A stretch of DNA of 64,000 nt. Origin: Persicaria tinctoria. Lineage: Eukaryota > Streptophyta > Magnoliopsida > Caryophyllales > Polygonaceae. Numbering within the stretch: position 1 is the stretch's first letter; each line of letters starts with the position of its first letter. The position numbers were made by a program, and so were the translations under genes. Below are positions 25,520 to 37,200 of this stretch, one piece after another. Under the pieces are notes generated by a model that did no database searches, had not been told where the DNA came from, and saw only the letters and a list, made by a program, of their open reading frames with translations. The stretch lies in NCBI GenBank assembly GCA_037127255.1, contig JBANSL010000013.1, positions 66,843,688-66,907,687 of the forward strand. Direction: 5' to 3'.

Positions 25520-25955
25520 TATAATAATAATAATAATTTTTATAATAATAATATTATAGAATAATAATAATATATTATTAGTATTATTATTTTGAGCAAA
25601 TATTATAATTATAATTATAATCATAATCTTCCATTTATAATAATAATAATATTCATTTATAATAATAATATTATTATTATTTGAGCAAATATAATTTAAT
25701 AATAATATTATTTTCAATTTATAATAATAATTGATTATAACAATATTATTATTATTATATAATATTATAATTTAATTTAATAATAATATGACTTTATAAT
25801 AAAATTATTACTATTTTTATATTATATTATTATTATATCATATTATTTATTTCTTGTAAAGTATAATTATTTTATAATAATAACAATAAAAATAAGTAAT
25901 AATAATAATAACATTATTATTATTATTTAATTATAACGTGGCATTTTTTTTATTG

Positions 25956-26011
<56 letters not shown>

Positions 26012-26032
26012 ATTATTATCATTATTAACCAA
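25520..26032. repeat. Long (ATT/AAT)n-rich tract
   Basis: About 500 bp of imperfect AAT/ATT trinucleotides end in a cleaner (TTA)n run (25963-26011). This lies just downstream of the reverse transcriptase stop codon when read on the minus strand, where it appears as a (TAA)n tail. Confidence 0.9.
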
Positions 26033-26039
26033 ATACTAT

Positions 26040-29000
26040 TTACAAGAAATTAGTGGGTAGCCGAGATACTATCTGGGCACCCACTCCCTTAGCAATACTA
26101 AAACTGAGTCTAGTGAAAATATAAGCGGCAACACAAGCCCCGACATCCTGAGATACGGAGAATTTCTGAATCCGCTTCAGCAAAGCAACCGCATCCACAT
26201 CTAACTCCCCCAACGAAGAGAAGGAGAAGGGTATGAAACCATAACCAGCCGTCGTGCACCAATCTCGATACTTGGCACACTTACGCCGAGCAGCATCAAC
26301 AACAACACGACCTGGCACAAAGTCAGACATCCCAGACTGAGTCAAAGGGGATGATCCCGTCAGATCGACACAAACATCCCGCCCTCTGTCCCAGGAATAA
26401 AGTAGCAAATCCGCCGGACGAAGATGATTATCATGCCCATCAATCAAACCAATATCAACCTCCTTACCGGCAGAAATCCCAGACCTATAGCAGATATCCA
26501 ATAAGGTGTCGCGAACGAGGTTATGTCGATGTTTAATGCCCACGGAACCAGCGCAAGACACAGCATGGTCACCGTAGATATCACCATTAAAGACCCGAGA
26601 ACAAGCAGAACAAGGTCTGGACACCGCGAACAATGGAACTCCCAATCGATAGCTAAGTACACTACGATAGGTCCTTCCATTCATAGTCTGCCCCAACCCA
26701 GAAATAGGAACTGCACGCAACCAATCAGATGAGTGAGCACCCTGCTGAGACTTCCACAATGCCACCTGTCGCGGAGTCAATGAGAAAACAGAGTCTGATG
26801 TAGTAGCAACCTTCGCGAAATATATATCTGCCAGTTTCTTCATAAGCTTGGGGGCAGCGATTTCACTAGGATCGCGTAGAAGATCAGAACCTGTGACCTC
26901 ATTAAAAGAGCGACAAGCATCATCAAAAGAAGGCCCAACATCAATGATACTAGAAGAACGTAGGATCTTAGCCTGCAACTCAGCAGACTGCAAACGGGAC
27001 GCCAAAAAAGCATAATGTAAGACATCACCAGCAGCATAAACTCCAAGCCCACCAAAATGAAAAGGGAATGTGGCGAGCCTCCACTGCCAATCTCCAAACC
27101 CAGGCCCAGACGCAGTGACAATACGTTCCAAACTAGAACGGAGTGCCTTGTCAAAGGAAAGTTGGGCCGGCCCAAATACACGCGGAGAACAAGTACGCAG
27201 GGAAAAGTAAAGCTTAGAAATACCCGTACAAGCCCGAAGCAGAAGCAACTCGCACTGAGGGTCATCAATCCTCGCGACAGAATCCATAAGCTCTATGGTC
27301 CTAGTCACTCTCTTCATCACAAGGTCACTGCTGAAAATGGGGCACGCGCTGACAGGCCCACCCAAAACTTTGACACCACGTGAAGGCCGAGCAATAGAGC
27401 GGGGGAACACACCAGGAAGCCGACTCCTGGGATCTTCTGTAGGCCAAAAAACCTCGGTCTTATCCACATTAAGATGAAGGCCAAAGCGGGGACCCTCCAC
27501 CATAATCAGATCCAAGACCTTCCCCACCACTAAAGTGTCCCCAACAATAGTGCCATCATCTAAGTACCAAGCCTGCAGACTCAGGGCAAAAGAGTCTCTG
27601 ATCTTGCACACCAAAGGATGCAATACCAAAGCAAACAGCAGAGGCCCTAAGGGATCTCCTTGCTGAACCCCTCGACAAGACCATAAGCTATGCTCTCCAT
27701 AATACAGTCGGGCAGGATTAGAGTAACAAAACTCCACCCATCGAGATAGAACCGGGCAGTGACGGCGAACTTCCTGTAACATAGCCACACGATCAACTAA
27801 GTTGAAAGCATTCTGAAAATCGACCAACAACATAGAAAGACCCTCCTCACAGCCACGGGCCTCAACAAAGCGATTCAAGGCATGCAGAATAGCCTCTCCT
27901 CCACCGGATACCCCGACCCCAAACTGAAGACCAGCAAAATAACCAGACAAAGAGGGACCGACCAAACAAGCACCAACCTTAGAGACAAGGCGTCTCCAAA
28001 TAGTGCCAACAGCAATAGGACGAATGCCTCCACCTGATTTAACAAGCGGCGTGAGTGGAGCACTAGCAATATACTCACCCAGATCCTGCGGACATCGGCC
28101 TTCAAGGAAAAGATTAACCACCCTAGAAATAGAGGAGATCAAATCATCCGAAATAGCGACAGCAGCTCCACCCAAACAATCAAAAAGATGCTGAGCACGG
28201 AACCCATCTCTCCCACAGGACGTGCCACGCGGGAAGCTCCGAATCATATCCAAAACAACGGAGGAAGAGGCAACGAGAGGATGGTGATCAACAGGCGACT
28301 GCGGCAAGTTAGGAGATGGCGCAGTAGGGTGCTTGTCTCGCAGAGCCTCAAGAGTGACATCAGAATAAGGGGCAATACCTGATGAAGAAAGCACCCGCAC
28401 AGCAGCAGTGTAATGACCATCACAAATTTTCCTCCGACATTGCCGGAGGTTACGCTCACTCAAATCAAGGTCCTCCTCCACACCAAAAGAAGGGGGAACC
28501 TCAGCTAAGGTCTCCTGTACAAGCTGCAAACTGCCACCAGGCACACTCCAAGCACGGATAGCACTAGCAATACTCTCCTCTTGACGTTGCCGCTTGACAG
28601 TAGTCCTACACTCAAGATTACTCCGTGGGGAAAATGTCTTAAGTATACAAAGCGGCATCACAAGCAAGCGAATCCAGCAGGAAAGGTCACCTGGAGAGTC
28701 AGCCACACCATCTAAAGCCCCTTTTAAAACTCGAGCAAAACCTAAGCGACACTTAGGAGGGATGGATCTCACGGTGCGTAACCCCATAGAAAACAAACGG
28801 TCAAGAGAAGATACAGACAAACCAACAGGCACATCCCCAACATCAGCCAAGGGAACCGACAGGGATGGAGATGGAGGTCTTGGAATATCATAAATAATAA
28901 AACGAACAAGGCCATCACCACAGTCCGGGGGCGCCACAGAATCATCGTGACTATGCCGACACCGCGCACGAAAGGTATGGGTTTTAAGACAAACTCCACA

Positions 29001-29211
29001 TAACCAAACCCCCATACGCTTGAAGGTCACCTCAACATTAGAATAAATAGCCAAACTATTAGAAAGAGTTTGACGAGTAAGGACCTCAGCATCACCACTG
29101 TCGATCACGGAAGTGCTTGAGCATGGAGGTTTTAACAAGGCCTCTACCACCACCATCAAGGCACCCACAAAGACCCACAAAAGGACAATGATACCGAACA
29201 AGATTGGTCAT
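26040..29211 (-). CDS. Non-LTR reverse transcriptase with CCHC-like and restriction-like endonuclease motifs (N-terminal frameshift)
   Basis: A 1053-codon frame runs from 29201 to 26040. Residues about 380-620 hold a reverse transcriptase: RPIAVG, the first catalytic Asp in VDFQNAFN (D461), GVQQGDPLGPLLF (511-523) and YLDD (546-549). The C-terminus has a CCHC-like motif (C864, C867, H879, C883). It is followed by a PD-(D/E)XK-like pattern: RPAD (D931), CVDLT (D946), then K974/K977. This order (RT, CCHC, endonuclease) is that of restriction-like-endonuclease non-LTR elements; no apurinic endonuclease domain is seen. A finger-like CGVCLKTH pattern lies near residue 68. The frame as given opens with TTG. 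An ATG at 29211 in another frame encodes a Cys/His-rich start that hits a stop at 29094-29092, just as it approaches the main frame, so one small frameshift near 29100 probably disables the natural start. Clade not determined. Confidence 0.8.
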
Positions 29212-29870
29212 CCCACACACAAATCTCCAACAAAGCACTGATCTAAAAGATTATAATAATAATAATAACTAAAATCAACAACGAAGCACTGATCTAAAAG
29301 ATTATAATAATAGTAATAACTAAAATCAACAACGAAGCTACTGCAAGTCCGGTGTAGTTGGAGTTGACCACATATCGTCGATCACCAATTTCACCAATTA
29401 ATACCAGCCGACCAGCAGCGCGCCTGATGCCGCTCCAAAACCAACACCAGCCGTTCAGAAGTCGGAGAAGACAGTCGGAGATGAACAACAACACAGCAGA
29501 AGCAAAACGAAACCGCAACACTGATCCCACTGATCGAAACGAACAACACCCACGATCCCACTGATCGAAACGCCGAGACAGACACGATCAAATTGAAAAA
29601 GCAGCCCGACAGTAGCAAAGACACCCACCAACAACCAATACTGCTCCGAGAACAATTCGAAAAACCTTACCCGACACCAATCGACCCCACTGATCGACAA
29701 CCAGACCAGGCAGATGCAAAACGAACACGATTGAAACCGCACAAGACGAAGAAATCAAACCTGTTCGAAGAGACGCCGGGCACCGAAGTGGCCCTAGGCG
29801 CCGGGATGAGCCGGAGAGGACCGCATCGCCGACCACCTCCTCTGATTATTATACCCATTTAGAGCTAAAA
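29212..29870 (-). other. Probable 5' leader of the reverse transcriptase unit
   Basis: This sequence is G/C-richer than the A/T-rich shell and continuous with the ORF. It holds a 51-bp tandem repeat (29229-29337, 2.2 copies) and three copies of a GATCAGTGGG motif on the minus strand (around 29525, 29560 and 29690). Overlapping minus-strand ORFs have no known domain. A 5' UTR with promoter function is a guess from position. Confidence 0.4.
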
Positions 29871-29883
29871 GAGACAAATAGCT

Positions 29884-30111
29884 AATACGGTATTCTTCCC
29901 AACTATCAATCGATAATGAGACAGTATCTGGTGAATCTCGTCTCAATCCCTTTCCGTCCCGATCTAGTAAGATAATGTAGCCAAATATGTTGAACGTTAT
30001 AATTAATTATATAATCATTGTATGAATTAATAATAGTATTATAATATTAATATTAATATTAATAATAATATTATTATTATTGAATAATATAGTTGAGAAG
30101 AATACCGTATT
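29884..30111. repeat. 23-bp inverted repeat inside the composite element
   Basis: Bases 29884-29906 (AATACGGTATTCTTCCC...) pair with 30089-30111 at 22 of 23 positions, separated by about 180 bp of A/T-rich DNA. This may mark a small nested element or an old element boundary. Confidence 0.85.
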
Positions 30112-30349
30112 CAACATATTATACAAATTAATGAATTATGAAAGTATTTTTCACTTTGCAAATTTATATAATATTTTATTATTTTTATTCGCGGGACAAG
30201 TCCCGTCCCGTCCCGATCCCGTCCCGTCCAGACACCATCCCGTCCCAAAAAAAAAAGTGTCAATCCCGTCCCGTAAAAATTTCCCGGGACGAGTCCCGTC
30301 CCGGCTCAATCCCGTCCCGTCCCGTCCTGTGCCCACCCCTAGAAAATTG

Positions 30350-31660
30350 GTTCAAAAATACTATTAGCTTGAATCGATAAACTAAGGGGTGTTTGCTGGT
30401 GGGGTACTTTTTAGAGGATGGAAATTATTTTCAGGGTGAACGAGATAGGTATTAAATCATGTTTTTCCTTGGTTTAATTTTGTTGGATGTAGATTAATTT
30501 TATGATGGAATAGAGTGAAAGACGAAAATACCCCTATCTTTTGCCCTATTTCTCGCGGTCACCCTCATCTCTCTGCAATTTGAATTTGCTACTCTGCATC
30601 TCTCTCTCTGCAATTGCCCTCTTCTCACTATAGACGAGGACAATCTCTGAAGCACTCAATTCTCGGTTGTCGCCTCGCTGTTGCCGAGTGTATCTCCTCT
30701 CATCGTCAGCTCTGAGTTCCATCTCTACCCATCGTTGAAGATTCATCTCCATTCTCAGTTGTGAATCTCGTTGCTTTTCTCCTACCCCTTGGGTTGTGAA
30801 TCTCGTCCCTTCTCGTTGGGCCTCCACTCTTTGTGTGAAAACGGAGGTTGCCAGTAAACTCACTTTACTGACAAAAATGAAGGTCACTGACATCACATGG
30901 GTGGTGGTTTGTGTGTGATGTATAATACTAGGGGCAATCAAGTCCATACCCACCTTCCCACCCCGTCGACCCTCATATCCCAAGATGGAGAAAATCATCA
31001 TTTGTACCCCCTCCACCCCGGAATCCCCATCCCGCACAGCTCCTCCACCCCCTTCCCAAACACATGCGCGCATCTCCAAAAAAAAAACACTCCCACCCCT
31101 CCTACTCCTTCCACCCCACTAGCTGATAGCACGCATTTAGATAGGAATAATAGGCTTCATTTAAGTTAGTTAAGATGGATAACATGCATAATTTAAGTAG
31201 AATTTTCATATTTAATTACTCTCTATGTTGGTGGAGTCGGAATTTACACGTTTGTATTGATTATTTCAGGTAAATATGGTTCTGAGGGGGAGACATGGGT
31301 TGATAACGCATTGATCGTGAAATTAAAGTTGATTTAAGGAGTTTGATGAAGATCTACATAGATTCTAAGAAGAAGAAGAGAGGCTAAACGAAGAACAAGA
31401 TAACAGAAGTTGTTGCCCGACAAGCTGAACTTGTTTCGCACTTTCTTGAGGCATTGGTTGTCTGATTGACTATTATAAGTATGCGTCGGAAAGCTCTTTC
31501 TCAGATCTACAACTTTCATGTTGATGACAAGAGGAAATTCACCTCAAATTTAGTTATCCCATTAGTAATTAGGGTTTTATTATATATTAGGGTTAACTTT
31601 TATCTTCACGTAAAACTTAGAGGAATTGCAAAGCGTTGAGCTAGAACTCCCCTTTTCCCC
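30350..31660. other. Intergenic, no gene recognised
   Basis: The 177-codon minus-strand ORF at 30546-31079 is rich in Arg/Glu and arises from a CT-rich strand; I do not recognise it. Part of the region may be the left end of the DUF1985 element to the right, since ACTGAC/CAGTAAA motifs reminiscent of the first such element occur near 30850. Confidence 0.4.
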
Positions 31661-31667
31661 CTAGCGT

Positions 31668-32292
31668 TTAATCTATCGATCTCTCTTTGCTACTTGAATT
31701 GATTGCTGCCGAATCCAGAAAGCGCGTCGTGTCCTTCAACAGCAACTTAACAACCCACCCTCTAATTTGTGTCTTCTTCTCCAAGCCAAACAGAATGCCC
31801 TCCACCATGACTAGGAGGGCAAGCTTGTACTTTTTCATTAGGGAGCCCGAGCCTGTCTGTTTTTCGTGCTCCCAAGCTCTCTCGATATCCTTCAGACTGA
31901 CCTTCTCCTTCTTGAACAGCTGGTATATGACGTCCTTGTGGTTGCCCTCCATCACATCCCTAGGGGGTGGTGTGCACTGTGTAGTTTAGCCCCGTTATCA
32001 ACACGAACTCGTGAAGCGAGAATCGCATGTGATGCCCCTGGATGGAGTACCACGTCTCGTGTTGCTTCCGGGTCTTAAGCTGCCATAGGAGGCAAAAGTG
32101 CACCAGCTGTGCGGCGAACTTGTTCCTGGACCCCATCTTCACGATGCCTCCAAATTGGCTCTTCGTGAGGGCCTTGACATCATCACGGTCGATGGTTAAG
32201 TCAAGTCCGTCCAGGAGGTCAAAACTGACATGTGATAAAGCCCTGCCGCTGAAGTGGTCTTTCTCCGCTACAACCAACACAACTTGCAACAC
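31668..32292 (-). pseudogene. Second DUF1985-domain remnant
   Basis: Two minus-strand frames form one DUF1985-like domain. Bases 32292-31960 give ALTKSQFGGIVKMG, LLWQLKTRKQHETWY and HHMRFSLHEFVLITGL. Bases 31955-31668 then give a helical segment ending in LLVMVEGILFG and LLLKDTTRFLDS. A frameshift or stop lies between them near 31975. It parallels the copy at 1660-2770 (WQLKT, (F/V)LVTGL, VEGI motifs) but is clearly diverged from it. No Ulp1 peptidase is visible nearby. Confidence 0.65.
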
Positions 32293-32299
32293 ATGTAAC

Positions 32300-33560
32300 T
32301 ATGTAAGACTCTTAGGTTCCAAAATTTATTCGCAAACATTACTACCACAACAAGGGAACTATCTCAGTTTCCTTACCCCCGGCTGCTTGGTCCTGCCTTT
32401 GCTTTCTTCTTTCCTGCCTTTGTCATTTTTTATGGTGATTGAACAAAAGGTACCTGCAACACAATCACCACACACATGCATTCAGACATTCAGATCACCT
32501 AATCAGTCATACTAGCAGTGTAAATGTATCCTACCAATAGAATATTATTTTCCTACCAACTCTGCTATCCTTTTCTGTCCTACCATTTTCGAATTTCATA
32601 CAAGTTTGGTTCATTTTACCTCTTTTCCAACCCAAGAGATAGCCAAAGTAATTCACCAACACCAACACCAATTAACAAACAATTCATCATACATATAGGC
32701 ATTTAATCAAAGTGGAAGTATACTCTCACACATTAAGTTTCAAACATATAGCCAAACACCTACTCTGTCATACCAACATGTCTTACTTGTTTTCTTCATT
32801 TTACCTCTTTCACAACACATCATATAGGCAAGGAGATTAACCAAAACCAAATCACCATTTTTTCATCATATTTTTAGGCATTTCATCAAACACTTGGTGG
32901 GCACTAACGGTTTCAACACTAAAAAACCAATCAACCAAAAATTCCTTCACCCCACTTGGCATACCAGATGTTCAAATTTATCCTGCCAATTTCTTTATCC
33001 GGTCCTACGAAATCTGCTACCACAATTTCAGACACAACCTTCGATAATCTGTCCTACCACATGTGCAGATATACCCTACCGATTACCCCCAATCTTGTGG
33101 ATTCCCTACCCATCCGACCTCCTCCTTGACCTTTTGTCCCCAATTTTTTATCCAACATCACATAACCCTTACCCATCCTTTTCCCGACACCCACAAACCC
33201 TAATCGCACACACCTCCCCAAAATCGACTCACAATGGCACCCCTAATCCCTCTTACTTCATTCCTCTACTGCTAGGCAACTACAATGGCACCCCGATGTC
33301 TCAATTTGTTCACAAAACCGCATGTAACCACACCCCCATTACCCCAAATTCTCAACTCAAACAAAAACTCCACAATTGCTTACCTTCTTCTTCAACATTT
33401 TTCTTCCTCTTTGGCAGCGTTCTGACCCTTCTTCTTCAACCGCTTCTTCCTCCTGTCGCTCCTCCTTTCTCTGCTTCCGATTTTTCGTCTCTCTCTGTCT
33501 GTCGCTTTGTATAAACCGTCTCTCTCCCTCCCTCCTCGTTTTAATTTGAGAACTCCCGCA
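32300..33560. other. Probable flank of the DUF1985 element with dispersed CCTACCA motifs
   Basis: Between 32525 and 33080 the word CCTACCA and close variants (ATACCAAC, CTACCAC, CCTGCCA) recur about ten times at irregular spacing. The CT-rich stretch at 33370-33540 yields long but low-complexity ORFs on both strands. No gene is supported. Confidence 0.45.
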
Positions 33561-33728
33561 CCCGCACAGGTTACCCTCTACAGTCGGTTTCAAACAGTTC
33601 CAAAAAACCGGTTGTTATATTTGTTTGGGGTAGAGATGTTATTTTGGGCTAATTTTTTACTTTGTGGTCTAGTTGTGCAATTAGGCCTAATTTTTGGTTT
33701 AGTTGCTACCATTTTCTCTTCATTTTTT

Positions 33729-33798
33729 TTCCCAAAACCTAATGGGAATGACACGAAGCCAGAATGGGACCGGAATTTGTGGATTTGTGCCCATCCTA
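33729..33798. mobile_element. Truncated end of the TAGGGGTGGGC hAT family
   Basis: Read on the minus strand from 33798 it begins TAGGATGGGCACAAATCCAC and continues like the family's terminal region, but no partner end was found to the left. Confidence 0.5.
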
Positions 33799-33810
33799 GT
33801 ATTACTGTAT

Positions 33811-33884
33811 TAGTTAGCTTCAAAAAAAAAAAATTAATTTTAGTTAGCTTCAAAAAAAAAAAATTAATTTTAGTTAGCTTCAAA
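33811..33884. repeat. 30-bp tandem repeat, about 2.5 copies
   Basis: The unit starts with TAGTTAGCTTC, followed by an A-run and TTAATTT. It repeats at 33811, 33841 and 33871. Confidence 0.95.
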
Positions 33885-34245
33885 AACGAAGCTAAGAGCC
33901 GACACGCCGAGCCGGGTGAATTTTGAGCCGGCTGGGTTCTGTTTGTTTCCCTCCGAGTGTCGGAGTCCCAATCAATACTGGCTACTCCCGTCCACTGCAT
34001 ACGCGTAATTATGAAAATCCCCGGGCCCCACCCCGATTAAAATAAAACAATTAAATGTATTATTCAGAAGCTATTACCCACCTCACAACTTGTCAAGTCT
34101 TCAACCTCCATTTCCACCTCCACCTCCATCTCTACCCTCCCGCCGGTGCTGGATTTCTCGCTGTCCTCCTCCTCATCCCCGAGATCTCCTCACTTTACCG
34201 GTCGCAGATCTTCGCCGGAGACACTTAATTCCCTGGCCAGCTCTA

Positions 34246-37200
34246 ATGGCTTCTCAGCGGTATATTCCGGCAATGCGCCGCTTCCTTGTGGTGGCGCTGC
34301 TGGTCGCTCAGCTCCTACCTCTCGGTTCTGCTGCGAATTCGACCAAGTGGCTCACATTGGATGGTCAGCTTCTTCTTGTTTCTCTTTTTCCTAGTATTCT
34401 CTGCTCCCGGATTTTCCTCTGGATTTTTTTTAAAATTTTATTTGTTTGATTAATTGAACAGTTGTATTTTCCTCGTGCTTTTAGGTTTTCTCCTTTTTTC
34501 CGTTGTAGTTTTTACTCTTGGAGGGGACTTTTCTGTCACCGGTTGTTTAATGTATTGTTTCCTGTAAGAGAAATTAGGTATCCGAGCTATATTGATTTCG
34601 ATCCTGGTCCTCCGTATTTGGAAATTCAATTCCATTGCTAGTGCGGTTGTGGTATAATACTTATTTAAGATCTTGATAGATTCCTTTCGTACGTGGTATT
34701 GGCCTGCTAATTTTTCAATTTTGAATGATGACTCTTCATTTGCTCAGCTTCGGAGTTGAGCTGCATTCAACAAGTTATGTTTCACTGAAAATGTTTGAAA
34801 GAGGAATTGTGTTTTGCAGGATCCAGTCCAAAAGTGGTGGCGCGGGGTGGATTTTCTGGGCTGTTTCCTGACTCCAGCCAATATGCATACAGCGTCGCCT
34901 TGGCCACTAGTGTATCTGATGTTATCCTGTGGTGTGATGTGCAGCTGACGAAAGATGGAGCTGGGATTTGCTTCCCTGCTCTCTCTCTTGATAACAGTTC
35001 CAGTATAGGCTCTCTTAAGGAGTTTAAGAAGAATACCTACGATGTCAATGGGGTTTCAACCGATGGATATTTCACCATTGACTACACTCTCAGTCAGCTT
35101 GCAGCTGTGTCTCGTAAGTGATTATGAAGCCTTTTACTTGCTATGCGGTTATTTACTTATTTATGTTCATGTAGTGACTTGGATTGAGGGTAGTAACATG
35201 TGACTTTATTACCTCCAAAGTTGTTTTTTTTTCTGAGTGATATGAGAAACTACATTGCCTGATCATAATCCAATCCGGATGCTACTGATCCTTAAACCTT
35301 TGGTTGGACTCCCTATTGCCAAACTATTATTCGGCCTGCTTGGTCATCCTAGTTTAATTTGATTGATTTTGGGTCTGGCTGTTGTCATCCTCTTGATTTC
35401 TCTTTGATATGGGTTGTGAAGGTTCATTCTTCATGTCTTGTTTTGGATTTGGTAAAGTGTTGATTTATTATGCTTGATCGTATGCAGTAAACCAAGGAAT
35501 TTATTCTCGTACTCCTGATTTTGATGCCTCCGAATTAGCTATTCTCACCGTGGAAGGGGTATTCAACCAAACCCAACCTTTAGGCTTTTGGTTGAATGTT
35601 CAGGTAATTGTAGCTCGCTTTGTAAAGGAGATCTTTTGTTCTCAATTTATAAGTTATTTTACGTGTTCAATTTCACTGATATCTGGAAAAATGTTTCGTC
35701 TTTGCAACAACTCTTGCAGCATAACTTATTTTTCAGCCAGCATAAGCTAAATATGCAGAGCTTTTTACTTGGTGTTGTTAAAAATGGGACGCCTATTGAC
35801 TACCTCTCATCTCCTGAGGTTAAATTTTTGCAAGGCATCGCCCCAAAACTTAAGCAGACAAAGTTGGTTTTCCACTTTCTGCAAGAGCTTCAAACTGAAC
35901 CCACTACAAACAAGACATACGGTTCTCTGTTGGCGAATCTTACGTTTATCAAGACTTTTGCTGCTGGGATCCTTGTTCCAAAGTCATATATATGGCCTTT
36001 TGATGCAAACCTCTATTTGCTTCCTTACAAATCCCTCGTGCATGATGCTCATAAAGCTGGATTGGAAGTCTTTGCAGCAGATTTTGCTAACGATAACGTC
36101 CTTAGCTACAATTACAGCTTTAATCCAGTTGCAGAATACCTGAATTTCGTTGACAATGGTGCATTCTCTGTTGATGGGGTCTTGTCTGACTTCCCAATAA
36201 CTCCATCAGAGGCTATAGGTAAACGGTGCTTATGTTCTTTTTGCAGTTACAGACAACCTTTATGGTTTGATCTGAGGTTCCCATTGTTAACTTATCGACT
36301 ATCTTGTAAATGATGCTATTTTACTGTATATTGCAGATTGCTTTGCTCACTTGGGCAGAACAGCTCCAGCAAAAGGTGTGTGCCATCTATTTTAGAATTT
36401 GCATTTCTTAACATTTGATCATTGAAAAAAGAGTAAAAGCTAAATTCTGGTACTTTTTTTTTTTTTTTACTTTCAGCAACACCATTGGTCATCTCATACA
36501 ATGGAGCTAGTGGAGACTACCCTGGCTGTACTGATTTAGCATATACAAAAGCCATTTCTGATGGCGCTGACTTCATTGACTGTCCTGTTCAACTGTCAAA
36601 AGATGGAGTTCCCTTCTGCTTAAGCACTATAAATCTCATGGATAGCACAACCATTGCTCAGACAGAGTTCATTACCCGCCAAGAGAACATTCCTGAGCTT
36701 CAGATGAAGGGAATATTTTCGTTTCAACTTGAATGGAAAGATATTCAAGGCTTGACCCGTAAGTTAATTAAAACCTTCAACAATAAGTGAGGAATTCATA
36801 TTTTACCTTCACGTTAGTAGTTATAACTTATAAGAACCTGACACAAAAGCTAGTTTCTCTGGGGAAACTTACTAATTTAAACTTGCGGAAGACAACTTTA
36901 GACCTCAAAATTTCTACTGAGCACACTAAAGCGAGATTCTATAGGAAGTTATTCATTCAAAATTGTAGAAACACAATTTAAGACTTGTCAACTTCTAAAG
37001 AGAAAGATTTTCATCGAGATTTTGGATCTTAAACAGTTACACATGTTAGGCTATACTATATATTTCCAGTACAATGAGTGACATAACATACATAGGCTGA
37101 CCTCTGTTTATGCCCCTTTGGGCTATATTCTGTAAAGTAGCATTTAATATGTCACAATGCACCTTTACTTGATGTTCTTTAGTTCTGTATGTACTTTGGT

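Larger units (their letters stand above)
25351..30341. mobile_element. 5-kb hAT-ended composite element enclosing a reverse transcriptase
   Basis: Ends TAGGGGTGGGCACAAATCCC (25351) and GTGCCCACCCCTA (to 30341) are inverted repeats of the same family as the MITE at 17673-18316. Subterminal TCCCG-rich blocks at both ends align with that MITE by eye. The flanking 8-mers GAAAATGG (25343-25350) and GAAAATTG (30342-30349) match at 7 of 8, as for a hAT target duplication. Inside lie an ATT-rich tract (25520-26030), the reverse transcriptase ORF (26040-29201, -), a G/C-richer leader (29340-29862) and more A/T-rich sequence. No hAT transposase was found. It is either a MITE hit by a retroelement or a hAT vehicle that captured one. 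Confidence 0.75.

Noticed and set aside
26351..28893. Several plus-strand ORFs of 60-108 codons
   Set aside because: Antisense shadows of the reverse transcriptase ORF.
33357..33593. Glu/Arg-rich ORF as a coiled-coil protein
   Set aside because: Arises from a CT-rich strand; no conserved pattern.
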